A DNA stretch of 64,000 nt from Flavipsychrobacter sp. (lineage in GTDB: Bacteria; Bacteroidota; Bacteroidia; Chitinophagales; Chitinophagaceae), in NCBI GenBank assembly GCA_031292525.1, contig JARLGY010000044.1:1-64000 (forward strand), read 5' to 3'. The translations under genes and the position numbers were made by a program. Numbering within the stretch: position 1 is the stretch's first letter; the number at the start of each line of letters is the position of its first letter. Below are positions 1 to 7,826 of the stretch, piece by piece. The notes under the pieces are model-generated. The model was not told the origin of the DNA. It was given only the letters and a program-made list of their open reading frames with translations, and did no database searches.

Positions 1-35
1 CATTGATAATAAGTAGTTATCCTGTATTCCCAATA

Positions 36-977
36 CTACACAGACATTGAAAAACTCATTCTGGGATGTTTATCTGTAAGAATTTGCCTTTGTTTTTCTT
101 TATTCACTTGCGTGTAAATCTGGGTAGTAACTATAGAACTATGGCCAAGCATGGATTGGATATATTTAATATCCACGTCATTCTCGAGTAGCAGAGTCGC
201 AAAAGAATGACGAAAAGTATGAGGCGTAACTTTTTTATTTACGTTTGCTTTTACTGAAATTGTTCGTACCATATTTCGTATGGACTGATCAGAGAGTCTA
301 TTGCCCAAACGATTAATCAATAGATGACTGCCAGAGGCAACAATTTTGTCATAAAAAAGAGCGATGTAAGTTTCTATTAGGCTCCAAGTATCTGAATTGC
401 AAATTTGTATAATCCTCTCTTTATCACCTTTACCTTTAAGTATTAACCCTTTGGTCTCACTATCGATATCCTGTAATTTCAGAGATACAATTTCGGAGAC
501 ACGTGCTCCCGTTGAAAAAAGAAGCTCAATAACTACAGCATTTCTAATTTTTTCTAGATAAGCAAATTTTGTTTTAGGGGTAGTTGTGACAGCCTTATAA
601 GCTTCATCGAAGATCAATCTTATCTCTTGCTTACTAAGCGCTTTAGGCAAGGTACTAGCCTCTTTGAGACTAATTCGAATTCGACGAATTGGATTGGTGA
701 TTATTGTGTCCTCATACTCAAGGTAGTTAAACATGGCTTTTAAGCTTGCCACCTTTCTTTTAACAGTTTTGATTTTCCAATTTGAAATATCTCGTAGATA
801 ATGTTTTAGATGCACCTTATCAATCTCTTGTATAACAACGGGGTAATTATTTTTTTCTATAAATGAAGTAAACTGGGTTAGGTCGAGCCTGTAAAAGTAA
901 ATGGTTTTATCACTGAGATTTTTTTCATAGCGACAGTGTTGTAAGAAATTATTAATGGATTGGGCTAAACTGTTCAT
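36..977 (-). CDS. Tyrosine recombinase / integrase, XerC/XerD-like
   Basis: This 313-residue protein has the two-part layout of XerC/D-type recombinases. The N-terminal half (about 1-105) is a SAM-like core-binding domain, and the C-terminal half is the catalytic domain. The catalytic set looks complete: Arg159 in TGARVSEI, a Lys near 184, His253 and Arg256 in HTFRHSFA, His279 in LGHSS, and the nucleophile Tyr288. It cuts and rejoins DNA through a 3'-phosphotyrosine link. The size and the lack of an arm-binding domain fit a transposon- or island-type recombinase, or a XerC/D paralogue. It lies alone on the minus strand, 250 bases from a nuclease pseudogene, which favours a mobile-element role over chromosome dimer resolution. 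Its target site cannot be told from the sequence. Confidence 0.85.
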   Translation of the reverse strand: MNSLAQSINNFLQHCRYEKNLSDKTIYFYRLDLTQFTSFIEKNNYPVVIQEIDKVHLKHYLRDISNWKIKTVKRKVASLKAMFNYLEYEDTIITNPIRRIRISLKEASTLPKALSKQEIRLIFDEAYKAVTTTPKTKFAYLEKIRNAVVIELLFSTGARVSEIVSLKLQDIDSETKGLILKGKGDKERIIQICNSDTWSLIETYIALFYDKIVASGSHLLINRLGNRLSDQSIRNMVRTISVKANVNKKVTPHTFRHSFATLLLENDVDIKYIQSMLGHSSIVTTQIYTQVNKEKQRQILTDKHPRMSFSMSV

Positions 978-1226
978 TTTTTATATGGTTAAGTGAATGT
1001 GAAAATTCTCAGCATCGATTTCTTTTGTACAAGTACTAAATACTTTTTCCATATTCAAATATAGTCGCTGTACTAAAATCGATAGTCAGAAGCTTCGCAG
1101 ATGGCGAAAGAAAGCATAATATCTGTGCTGCGATTAAGCCGCTCTTTACTTTGTAGGCATAATCTTTAGGCAACCGTATATGTTTCAGAATACATACCCA
1201 AAAACAAATTTTAAACAAAACTTACA

Positions 1227-1905
1227 ATGCGGCCAAGTTGGAACATATTACACGCCATGCTCCATTGCCATTATAAAGCATGGCAAATTGCCAGGAGTGA
1301 AGATGAACAAGTAAATATTCATCGGGATTTATATGTAACTCCTGAGACCCCGTTAGACATTCCGATTAATTCCTTCACTCCTGTAGATAAACTTGTATTA
1401 GCTGCATTTTGTCAAAGAGAATCTCAGGCTGGTAAAGGATTGCAACAGGATATACCAATTCGGTATAGCAATCTACAGACCTCAACGATCTGAGTAAGGT
1501 TAAATTCAAAGAAAGCACAAAAATTATTTACTGATGCGCAAAGCATAATTACGGAAGATGAGCCACCGGCGTTTTATACGGTCATTGTCCGGAATGTCAA
1601 TTTTATGATTCCTGCTACAAAAGCTAAAAGAAAGAGATTGTATCAGTTTACTATCGGGAATGTCTCCAAATGTGATCTTCAATTTCCATAAAAAGGGCAT
1701 TTACTCTATTGCCCAATTATCTCACCTTTTTCGTCCCCGCAGACGCAGAAGACACCCACAGGTATCAACAAATTATTTGTGGGAGCTAAAAGCATTGGCG
1801 ATTACTGAGCAGAAGACTTTTGTATTATATCCACCAGATGTAAAAGAAACAGCCGTTTCCATTTATCTTGGTTTCGAAGGCTTACCTGAGTGGATGGCTG
1901 TGGTG
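1227..1905 (+). pseudogene. Decayed TM0106-type RecB-like nuclease gene
   Basis: Three reading frames in succession carry pieces of one protein family. 1227-1493 encodes an N-terminal part with the cysteine/tryptophan stretch LHCHYKAWQIA. Around 1568-1627, in another frame, is a cysteine cluster reading HCPECQFYDSCYKS. From 1660, in a third frame, come FHKKGIYSIAQLSHLFRPRR, then ELKALAITEQKTFVL and VSIYLGFEGLPE. That order matches my knowledge of TM0106-family RecB-like putative nucleases, in which the last piece normally reads IYLDFEGLP and leads into the nuclease fold. After about 1905 the similarity stops, although the last frame stays open to 2016. The gene has at least two frameshifts and lacks its C-terminal half, so it should be inactive. 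The assignment is from memory of family motifs, not a search. Confidence 0.65.
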
Positions 1906-2050
1906 GTGATTCCGGTTCTATCTTACCTAATGAGAATGGATATATTCCAAGCTGATGTAAAGAAAAGCCAACAATATGGGTATCATTGGCTACCTAACAT
2001 CAAATCCTATTCCTGATAATTCATAATTAACGTATTGGTCTAAAACAAGC

Positions 2051-2077
2051 AGAGGATGTCTCAAAAAGACATCCTCT
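2051..2077. repeat. Perfect hairpin, possible terminator or element end
   Basis: A perfect 10-base inverted repeat (AGAGGATGTC / GACATCCTCT) is separated by the 7-base loop TCAAAAA. It sits just after the decayed nuclease gene and before the end of the DUF2971 gene on the opposite strand. There is no clear T-run on either side, so it is not a classical terminator. The rest of 2017-2305 holds only a weaker hairpin near 2164-2187 and no gene that I can support. Confidence 0.45.
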
Positions 2078-2305
2078 TCATTAGTGTCCTATAATCACCA
2101 TCTGAACAATATCCTATCATAATTTCTTTTGCACAAAATCTATATACTCGTCTTGAAGATTTCAGGACTTTTTTTGGTCCTGTACCTGCCAAATAAGCCA
2201 CAACATTGCGCTGATTAAAATTAATGATGACTTTACTCTAGTATCTTATAACAACTGTAACACGTTAAAGTGAGTAGTTTTTGAAAATAATTATAGTATT
2301 GTTTT

Positions 2306-3196
2306 TTAAAATTTGATGTTGATTTTGTAATCATTTCTGTTACGGATTGCGACTCCAACAGGAATGTCCGGATATTTTATATGCACAATATTAGTCAAAA
2401 GCTTCGTGGTCTCGGCACTCATCTTTTCTCCAAATACAATAGACTTGACTGCGGTAGCGGGATAATCAAAAAATTCACCAGATACTGAGTCACTCCGAGA
2501 GTGAAATATCAACCGCATTTCCTTTTCGTAACACCATTCTATTGGTTTTACTGCAAGTTGTTTTGCATACAGGTCAAATAACAGTCTTCTTGATTTTTTA
2601 AGCCAATCGGCATATGTTCGTATATTTTTAATTTTATGCTTTTTTATATACTTCCGATATTGCAATTCTTCGTTAATGGCCATTTCATGGAAGTCAACTT
2701 GGTCTTCTGCTACACTATACACCATAGTATCAAGATATTCGGGTTTCCTTCTGTATTTTACTTTAAGTATAACTGCCTGACTTGAGGATTTTATCAACAT
2801 CTCCGGATCGAACTCTATACAGAATCCACGGAGACCGTCGGCATAATGAGACCACATCAGCATATTATTAATGTCTCTACTAAAGCACGATATGCGAGCG
2901 CTTTCGATGTATTTTGAGACATTTCTGGCATACTCATTATCAAACTGATCACAATACCCATTCAGTTGCTCAACACCGCCTTGTGAAAAATCTGGATCAA
3001 CAAACCCCCAAGCACGGTAAACCGCAGAAAAACGTTCTTTATCATGTACAGGATCTGGAATACCATTTTGTTCAATACACCAGCATTCGAAAGGATCATT
3101 GAATGCCATATAATGGTTGCAAAAAATTTGACTGTTCTTTAACGCTTCGAGCGAATAACTGTTAACACAATGAAATTTAAAAATACTTTTCTTCAT
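2306..3196 (-). CDS. DUF2971 family protein
   Basis: This 296-residue protein matches the DUF2971 family by its characteristic blocks. An N-terminal FKF..VNSYSLEALKN and HYMAFNDPFE segment (roughly residues 5-40) is followed by ISCFSRDINNMLMWSHYADGLRGFCIEFD (about 103-131). Further on is a YEKEMRLIFHS block near 222. The biochemical role of the family is not established. Its members are often found in accessory regions and beside restriction or toxin genes. Here it is the last gene of the same-strand run, 80 bases after the metallo-beta-lactamase-fold gene, so it may be co-transcribed with the restriction operon or be separate cargo. It has no signal peptide or membrane segment, so it should be cytoplasmic. 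No function is assigned. Confidence 0.8.
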   Translation of the reverse strand: MKKSIFKFHCVNSYSLEALKNSQIFCNHYMAFNDPFECWCIEQNGIPDPVHDKERFSAVYRAWGFVDPDFSQGGVEQLNGYCDQFDNEYARNVSKYIESARISCFSRDINNMLMWSHYADGLRGFCIEFDPEMLIKSSSQAVILKVKYRRKPEYLDTMVYSVAEDQVDFHEMAINEELQYRKYIKKHKIKNIRTYADWLKKSRRLLFDLYAKQLAVKPIEWCYEKEMRLIFHSRSDSVSGEFFDYPATAVKSIVFGEKMSAETTKLLTNIVHIKYPDIPVGVAIRNRNDYKINIKF

Positions 3197-3276
3197 CTAT
3201 TGATTACGGAATATAGATTTATGCTACTAAATGTAAACTATAAATAACATCAGAATAACCGATCCCAGTTTCGATT

Positions 3277-4272
3277 TTATTTTTCGATGATTACAGTGTT
3301 ATTTTTAATTATAAATGCCCGGTCATTTGCTGTGGTATATTCGGGAGCAGGTGTACTGAAAGTGTTTAATGCTTTTTGTTTTGCGAAAACTATTTTAACG
3401 AAATCTTCCATGCCGTTTACAATATTGGTACAATAAACCTCGTATCCTGAATTGTAAAACGCCTTAAGTACCGTCAGCGATGGATGTCTGTAACCTTCTC
3501 CAGCCGAAGCAATGGCATTCTGTATTTTGAAATTGGCAATGTTTGACCAAAACTCTTTAGCATAATTTTTCTTTGAGCCATGGTGTGGTATCTGGCAAAC
3601 GTGAAAGTTAACACCGTTAAACTGATGTATTTCGTTGGTGTAAGCGCGCAAAAAACTCGCCTTTTCCATATCGGATGTCAGCAGATAATTATAATTTTTA
3701 TAAGTTACCTTAATAAGTGTAGATAAAAGATTTGCCGCCCTGCTGGCTTCTTTTGCGTTGACTTTTGCATCAAGCTTCACAATGCGTTGATAATCTCTCA
3801 CATCCTGCATTGACGGTGCAATAGAAACCAGTGTAACATCATTATCGATACGCATGGTCTTCCCATCCATTAATGTCTCCTCGCGACCAATTTTATTACT
3901 TTTTATCATCTGGACCCATTTTTTTCGTACAGAAGTCAATAGATCAGTTTCATGCGGTGTTATTTCAAAATACTTAAAATAATCCTTGAGGTCACCAAGC
4001 ATAAAAGTGCTTCCTATGCGTTCGATATAAACATTTTTATGCTCTGCATATTCCAATAGTCCAAGCATCCCGGAATAGTGATCCGAATGCGGATGGGAAA
4101 GGATGATAAATTCTATACGGGTATAGCTTTTGCTTTCAAGATAGCTCACTACCGGATTATTTTTCTTTCCCCGAAGATTACAATCTACAATACCAATTTT
4201 ATTGGTGCCACCAGTGCACCATTCCAAAAGTATCGAATCCCCCTGACCAACGTCTTTAAATGTTATCTTCAT
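3277..4272 (-). CDS. ComEC/Rec2-like metallo-beta-lactamase-fold hydrolase
   Basis: The protein, 331 residues from the start used here, begins MKITFKDVGQGDS, the typical opening of the soluble nuclease-like domain of ComEC/Rec2. Metal-binding residues are visible: HPHSDH at 60-65, Asp201 in LLTSDME, and HHG at 230-232. There is also a late HPS at about 263. No membrane segments are present, so this is the stand-alone MBL form, likely a metal-dependent phosphodiesterase or nuclease acting on DNA or a nucleotide. The frame is open 90 bases further upstream, but the family N-terminus begins at the ATG at 4272. That start lies inside the receiver gene (17-base overlap), which implies translational coupling. 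Its position as last gene of the kinase/receiver branch makes it the natural effector candidate; this is inference. Confidence 0.82.
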   Translation of the reverse strand: MKITFKDVGQGDSILLEWCTGGTNKIGIVDCNLRGKKNNPVVSYLESKSYTRIEFIILSHPHSDHYSGMLGLLEYAEHKNVYIERIGSTFMLGDLKDYFKYFEITPHETDLLTSVRKKWVQMIKSNKIGREETLMDGKTMRIDNDVTLVSIAPSMQDVRDYQRIVKLDAKVNAKEASRAANLLSTLIKVTYKNYNYLLTSDMEKASFLRAYTNEIHQFNGVNFHVCQIPHHGSKKNYAKEFWSNIANFKIQNAIASAGEGYRHPSLTVLKAFYNSGYEVYCTNIVNGMEDFVKIVFAKQKALNTFSTPAPEYTTANDRAFIIKNNTVIIEK

Positions 4273-5053
4273 CGTCTTCAGGGATATTTGGCCAATCCAT
4301 ATCATCAAGACCCTCTGGGTCTCTTTTAATAAATTTCTCTGCCAGATCAGCATTTTCTTCAAGGAAATCCAGTGTACTTGATCCGGGCTTGTTGGTAACT
4401 TTTATTCGTATAAACCGACCGGTTTGTGGTCTCATAAAGCTATCGAACAGATGGAGATCAAACCTGCGGACTTCAAATATGTTCTTTTCCTCATCCAGGA
4501 GACAATTTATAAGAACTTCATCATCCTGTTCGTCAATGTCAAGTATCTGTCCGAAATAATGATAGGACGCAGTTGGAATCTCCCGTAATTTGGTTCCGAC
4601 ATCGTCGAGCAGTCTCGTAATGTCGTACGAATTGTCGATTTTTCTGTAGGACTGCTTCTTGCGCGAATCTGTAAAATATGGCATTGTAATATCAACATCC
4701 GCCATAGCATTTAATAGATCGCTGGTATAGTTATCTGCATCCCTTGACCATACGACGAGAATATATTTTTGCCCGTCAGGAACAATTCGCCGGAGCCATT
4801 CCACACAGGCGTACGCATCAAACTGTACTCCGAAATTCTCTAGGAAATATAGGTCCATGAAAACCATTTCTACGTCCTTCAGCGGATGCATCGGGTATTG
4901 GGGATTGGACGGATCAGCGTTATAATAATGATTACTTATAGAAAGTTGGTTCAACTCGCTTTCAATTGGCCGTGCATCGTCGTCGTTGTCGTCGACAATG
5001 GCAATCTTAGTACTTAGTGCAAGCACGGGCACTTCACGTAACAACTCAGACAT
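4256..5053 (-). CDS. Divergent receiver-domain (response-regulator-like) protein
   Basis: This 265-residue protein starts with a receiver-like fold. The acidic pair Asp21/Asp22 lies in KIAIVDDNDDD, the likely phospho-acceptor is Asp67 in MVFMDLYF, and a strand ending VVWSRDAD supplies the conserved Ser. The usual Lys before the last loop is not evident, because the expected place reads ITMPYF. Phosphorylation or switching may therefore differ from classical regulators. Residues about 150-240 form a second region with no DNA-binding motif that I recognise, and the tail is strongly acidic (PEGLDDMDWPNIPEDDEDN). It starts 5 bases after the kinase-like gene and overlaps the MBL hydrolase gene by 17 bases. 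It most likely receives the signal from the kinase and passes it to the hydrolase. The receiver call is good; the role is inferred. Confidence 0.75.
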   Translation of the reverse strand: MSELLREVPVLALSTKIAIVDDNDDDARPIESELNQLSISNHYYNADPSNPQYPMHPLKDVEMVFMDLYFLENFGVQFDAYACVEWLRRIVPDGQKYILVVWSRDADNYTSDLLNAMADVDITMPYFTDSRKKQSYRKIDNSYDITRLLDDVGTKLREIPTASYHYFGQILDIDEQDDEVLINCLLDEEKNIFEVRRFDLHLFDSFMRPQTGRFIRIKVTNKPGSSTLDFLEENADLAEKFIKRDPEGLDDMDWPNIPEDDEDNI

Positions 5054-5058
5054 ATTCT

Positions 5059-7794
5059 TTACTGATTTTTATTAAATATCAACTCCACAGCGGCACCTGA
5101 ATAAGTTTCGGATATTCCCCTTGCTGCAAGTTCTTCGCGATCCAGAATGATATTAAGCCGTCCGTAATTGATCATTATGGTGTCCACCAGATACATTCCT
5201 ATACCAATGCCGTTTCGTTTACGGGAATAATAAGGTGTTACAATGTCCGCAACAGTTTCCCTGAAACCGGGACCATTGTCGACTATTAGTATTGACGTTC
5301 CGTTTTCAATCTTTGACACTTTAACAAAGATGCCTTTATTATCCCGGTAAACAGTGTCCAGCCAGTAAATACTATTATCGATGATGTTCATCAATATCGT
5401 CACAAGCAGCCTTCTGTCGCATCTCAGCATAATGGTTTCATCATCCGGATCAATTTCCACATTTATATTCCATGCATGAAGGCGGGAGGAATAATTGTTG
5501 ACTGCAATTCGGACTGTTTGAACGGCAGAAAGGCTCACGGCACCACCTTTTCGCAGTACCGATAATAGTCCTTCGGAATAATCACGCAATTCGCTGACCT
5601 GAGTAGTAATTCTGAATCTGTTTAGGGGATTTTCTCCAACCGTTTCTTCCATGCGGGGAATGAGCTTTTCAATCTCGTGCATCGCAAAAGATGCTGTCAT
5701 TCCAACTCCAGCGGGAATGAGGAGTGCATTTCTTTCTTCCTCGTAACGCTCTTCTGCCCGGCTGGTTTCTTCGAGCAATAGAGTTTGACTGGCAGGATCA
5801 AGAGAAGAGGACGCTATTAATCCCCGAATGCGCTGAAGCCTATCGGCAAAAGTATTCCCACCAGTTCCTTTCTGGTTAAACTTCAACCAGCGCTGACGAT
5901 CAGAAAATCTCTCAGCTTTGAATGAAGACAGAATGTATTCCAAAACGACAATAAAACTTTCATATGCCGCATTATGAATAAATCCTTCGCGATTGGTTTT
6001 TTCAACCAACGCCCCGGATGTTTCAGCGTCTAGATAAACATAGCCTATTATTTGATTGTTGGAAAACCATTCTTTATTATTTACGCGCTTTATGTCTAGT
6101 CCAAGCCAGTCATTGCCGGGATCACCATAGTCATAAACCCTCAGATCACCTTTAAAAACTTTGATACCCGAGTGATCCTTCAGCAGATCGCGTATAATTT
6201 TCGGACTATTGGTAACATCACGAAGCGAAGACGAATCTAGATCGTAAGAATATATTTCCAGCATGATATTCCCGAAGGGCAGCTCGGCTGCTTCAAATTC
6301 GGCGACTATATTTTCGATTACAGGTTTTTCGTATTCCTGTTGTTCAAGTGATTCTCTTAGAAAAGGAATTACTTCACCACGAATATTGCGCTCATATTTG
6401 CTTTTTTGATCTGATGGAAGGTTTTTGTCGATTATACGGCTACCAACCTCTTTATTACCAGCAAGGCTAAACTCATAATCGAACGTCATCTTATAATCTG
6501 CATCCACGAAGGCAGTTAGTTTATAGGGTGCAAGGTTTAGCAGAACGGGCGTTTCCGGAATATTATTCAGCCACCAGTTTCCGAAATCAAGATCAATACG
6601 GAATTTGCTTGAATCATTTTTTGGCGAAACCATAGAGAGGGTTTGCTTTTTCAGCTGTCGTGCCATCCCCCGTGTCCATTCTTCCTTTAAACTGGATACT
6701 TGAATAAAAGTGCCGTGTGATTCCTGAAAGAAAAATGTAGAGGATTCTGTGTTTTTCACCCATTCGATACTCACGTCTTCAAGATACCTACTTTGTGAAA
6801 AACGTCTCCAATCAATATTTACAGTGATCTCATAATCAAATGGCTCGGTTCGCAGGAATTTCCCTTTATCGTCAAGGATTACTCTGGCTGGCCTTGATAT
6901 CAATTTTATTTTGTTGCCGAGCTTATGAACCGCAAAGCGACCAACGCCTTTTTCGCCCATGGGTATCCGGTTATATACAGGGCTTCTTTTCAGAGTTCTG
7001 ACGCCATCGTTATTGACTGGTTTTCTGAAGTCTGTACCTGGTTCAAACCAAACATTTTCTAATACTTCTGCAGTAATGCCTGTGCCCGAATCCCTGATCT
7101 CGATCAACGCATCGTCTATACGGTCAATATTATGAAAAGTGACGTTGATACTTTTTGCATCAGCATCGTAACCGTTCTTGATTAGCTCATAGATAGCCAT
7201 AACAGGATTCTTGATCAGTTCTTCGCCGAGCAGGATCAATATATGGGCTTTGGGTCGGAAGCTGATTGAGTGGTTCTGGATACTGGCACCGTTCATTACG
7301 GGAACCGGTGTACTTGTATCTACCGGAAGCAATTCCTCTTCAGCCTGCGGTTCTGCTTCTTGGCTCTGAATCAATTTATTTGTATCATCTTCACCCATGT
7401 GAAAATGATGAAGAAAGTCGGCCTTGTCCTGCTGAGTTTTTAGTAGGAACCCATGATAATTTTCTTCGTTTTCTTTGACTATGATAACCAGATCATCAAC
7501 GTTGAACTTTTTTGCGAGACGTGTTACGCGGTACTCGTCCCTTGTGCCTTGCCCATAATAAATGAATCGGCATCTAGAAACCGTATTGTCAAACCATCTA
7601 ATCGAGGCATATTTTTCTTTATTTTGTCCATGCACGCCAGGTTCATTGAAAACCAAGGCAACTGAATTTTTGGGGATATACAATCCAGCCTGATGTGCAC
7701 CGGTTGTCCCGGCATCATTTGCACTTATGAATTTGCAAAAGCTATAGAGATTGGATTTAACTGCGGCAATCGCCCCGGATAATTCATCAGCCAT
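5059..7794 (-). CDS. EcoRII-N-like domain + Hsp90/MORC-like ATPase + histidine-kinase-like core
   Basis: This 911-residue protein has three parts. Residues about 10-133 resemble the EcoRII N-terminal effector domain and align by eye with residues about 50-136 of the neighbouring restriction enzyme (WFD...FIYYG...NDLVIIV versus WYD...FRLYYS...NDLVVVG). Residues about 180-450 form a GHKL ATPase of Hsp90/MORC type, with N-box residues Glu203, Asn207 and Asp210, a DSGTG motif at 235-239, and GEKGVG at 280-285. The C-terminus is a second GHKL unit shaped like a histidine kinase. It has a candidate phospho-acceptor His706 in FAMHEIEKLIPR, N-box NIIDN at 803-807, DNGPG at 839-843 and GIGIG at 862-866. 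There are no membrane segments. It sits 32 bases after the restriction gene and 5 bases before the receiver gene. It may read the state of DNA recognition sites and signal onward; this role is inferred. Confidence 0.85.
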   Translation of the reverse strand: MADELSGAIAAVKSNLYSFCKFISANDAGTTGAHQAGLYIPKNSVALVFNEPGVHGQNKEKYASIRWFDNTVSRCRFIYYGQGTRDEYRVTRLAKKFNVDDLVIIVKENEENYHGFLLKTQQDKADFLHHFHMGEDDTNKLIQSQEAEPQAEEELLPVDTSTPVPVMNGASIQNHSISFRPKAHILILLGEELIKNPVMAIYELIKNGYDADAKSINVTFHNIDRIDDALIEIRDSGTGITAEVLENVWFEPGTDFRKPVNNDGVRTLKRSPVYNRIPMGEKGVGRFAVHKLGNKIKLISRPARVILDDKGKFLRTEPFDYEITVNIDWRRFSQSRYLEDVSIEWVKNTESSTFFFQESHGTFIQVSSLKEEWTRGMARQLKKQTLSMVSPKNDSSKFRIDLDFGNWWLNNIPETPVLLNLAPYKLTAFVDADYKMTFDYEFSLAGNKEVGSRIIDKNLPSDQKSKYERNIRGEVIPFLRESLEQQEYEKPVIENIVAEFEAAELPFGNIMLEIYSYDLDSSSLRDVTNSPKIIRDLLKDHSGIKVFKGDLRVYDYGDPGNDWLGLDIKRVNNKEWFSNNQIIGYVYLDAETSGALVEKTNREGFIHNAAYESFIVVLEYILSSFKAERFSDRQRWLKFNQKGTGGNTFADRLQRIRGLIASSSLDPASQTLLLEETSRAEERYEEERNALLIPAGVGMTASFAMHEIEKLIPRMEETVGENPLNRFRITTQVSELRDYSEGLLSVLRKGGAVSLSAVQTVRIAVNNYSSRLHAWNINVEIDPDDETIMLRCDRRLLVTILMNIIDNSIYWLDTVYRDNKGIFVKVSKIENGTSILIVDNGPGFRETVADIVTPYYSRKRNGIGIGMYLVDTIMINYGRLNIILDREELAARGISETYSGAAVELIFNKNQ

Positions 7795-7826
7795 ATGTAT
7801 TAAGAATCTATTAAAAGTTAAAGATA

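Noticed and set aside
1036-1218. 60-codon frame on the minus strand left of the decayed nuclease gene
   Set aside because: It has no recognisable motif, promoter or ribosome-binding site, and the amino-acid content looks random.
2051-2077. The perfect hairpin as an insertion sequence end
   Set aside because: No second copy, target duplication or transposase gene was found nearby.
3277-4362. Longer start for the MBL hydrolase (4362)
   Set aside because: The family N-terminus (MKITFKDVGQGDS) begins at 4272, and the extra residues are the receiver gene read in another frame.
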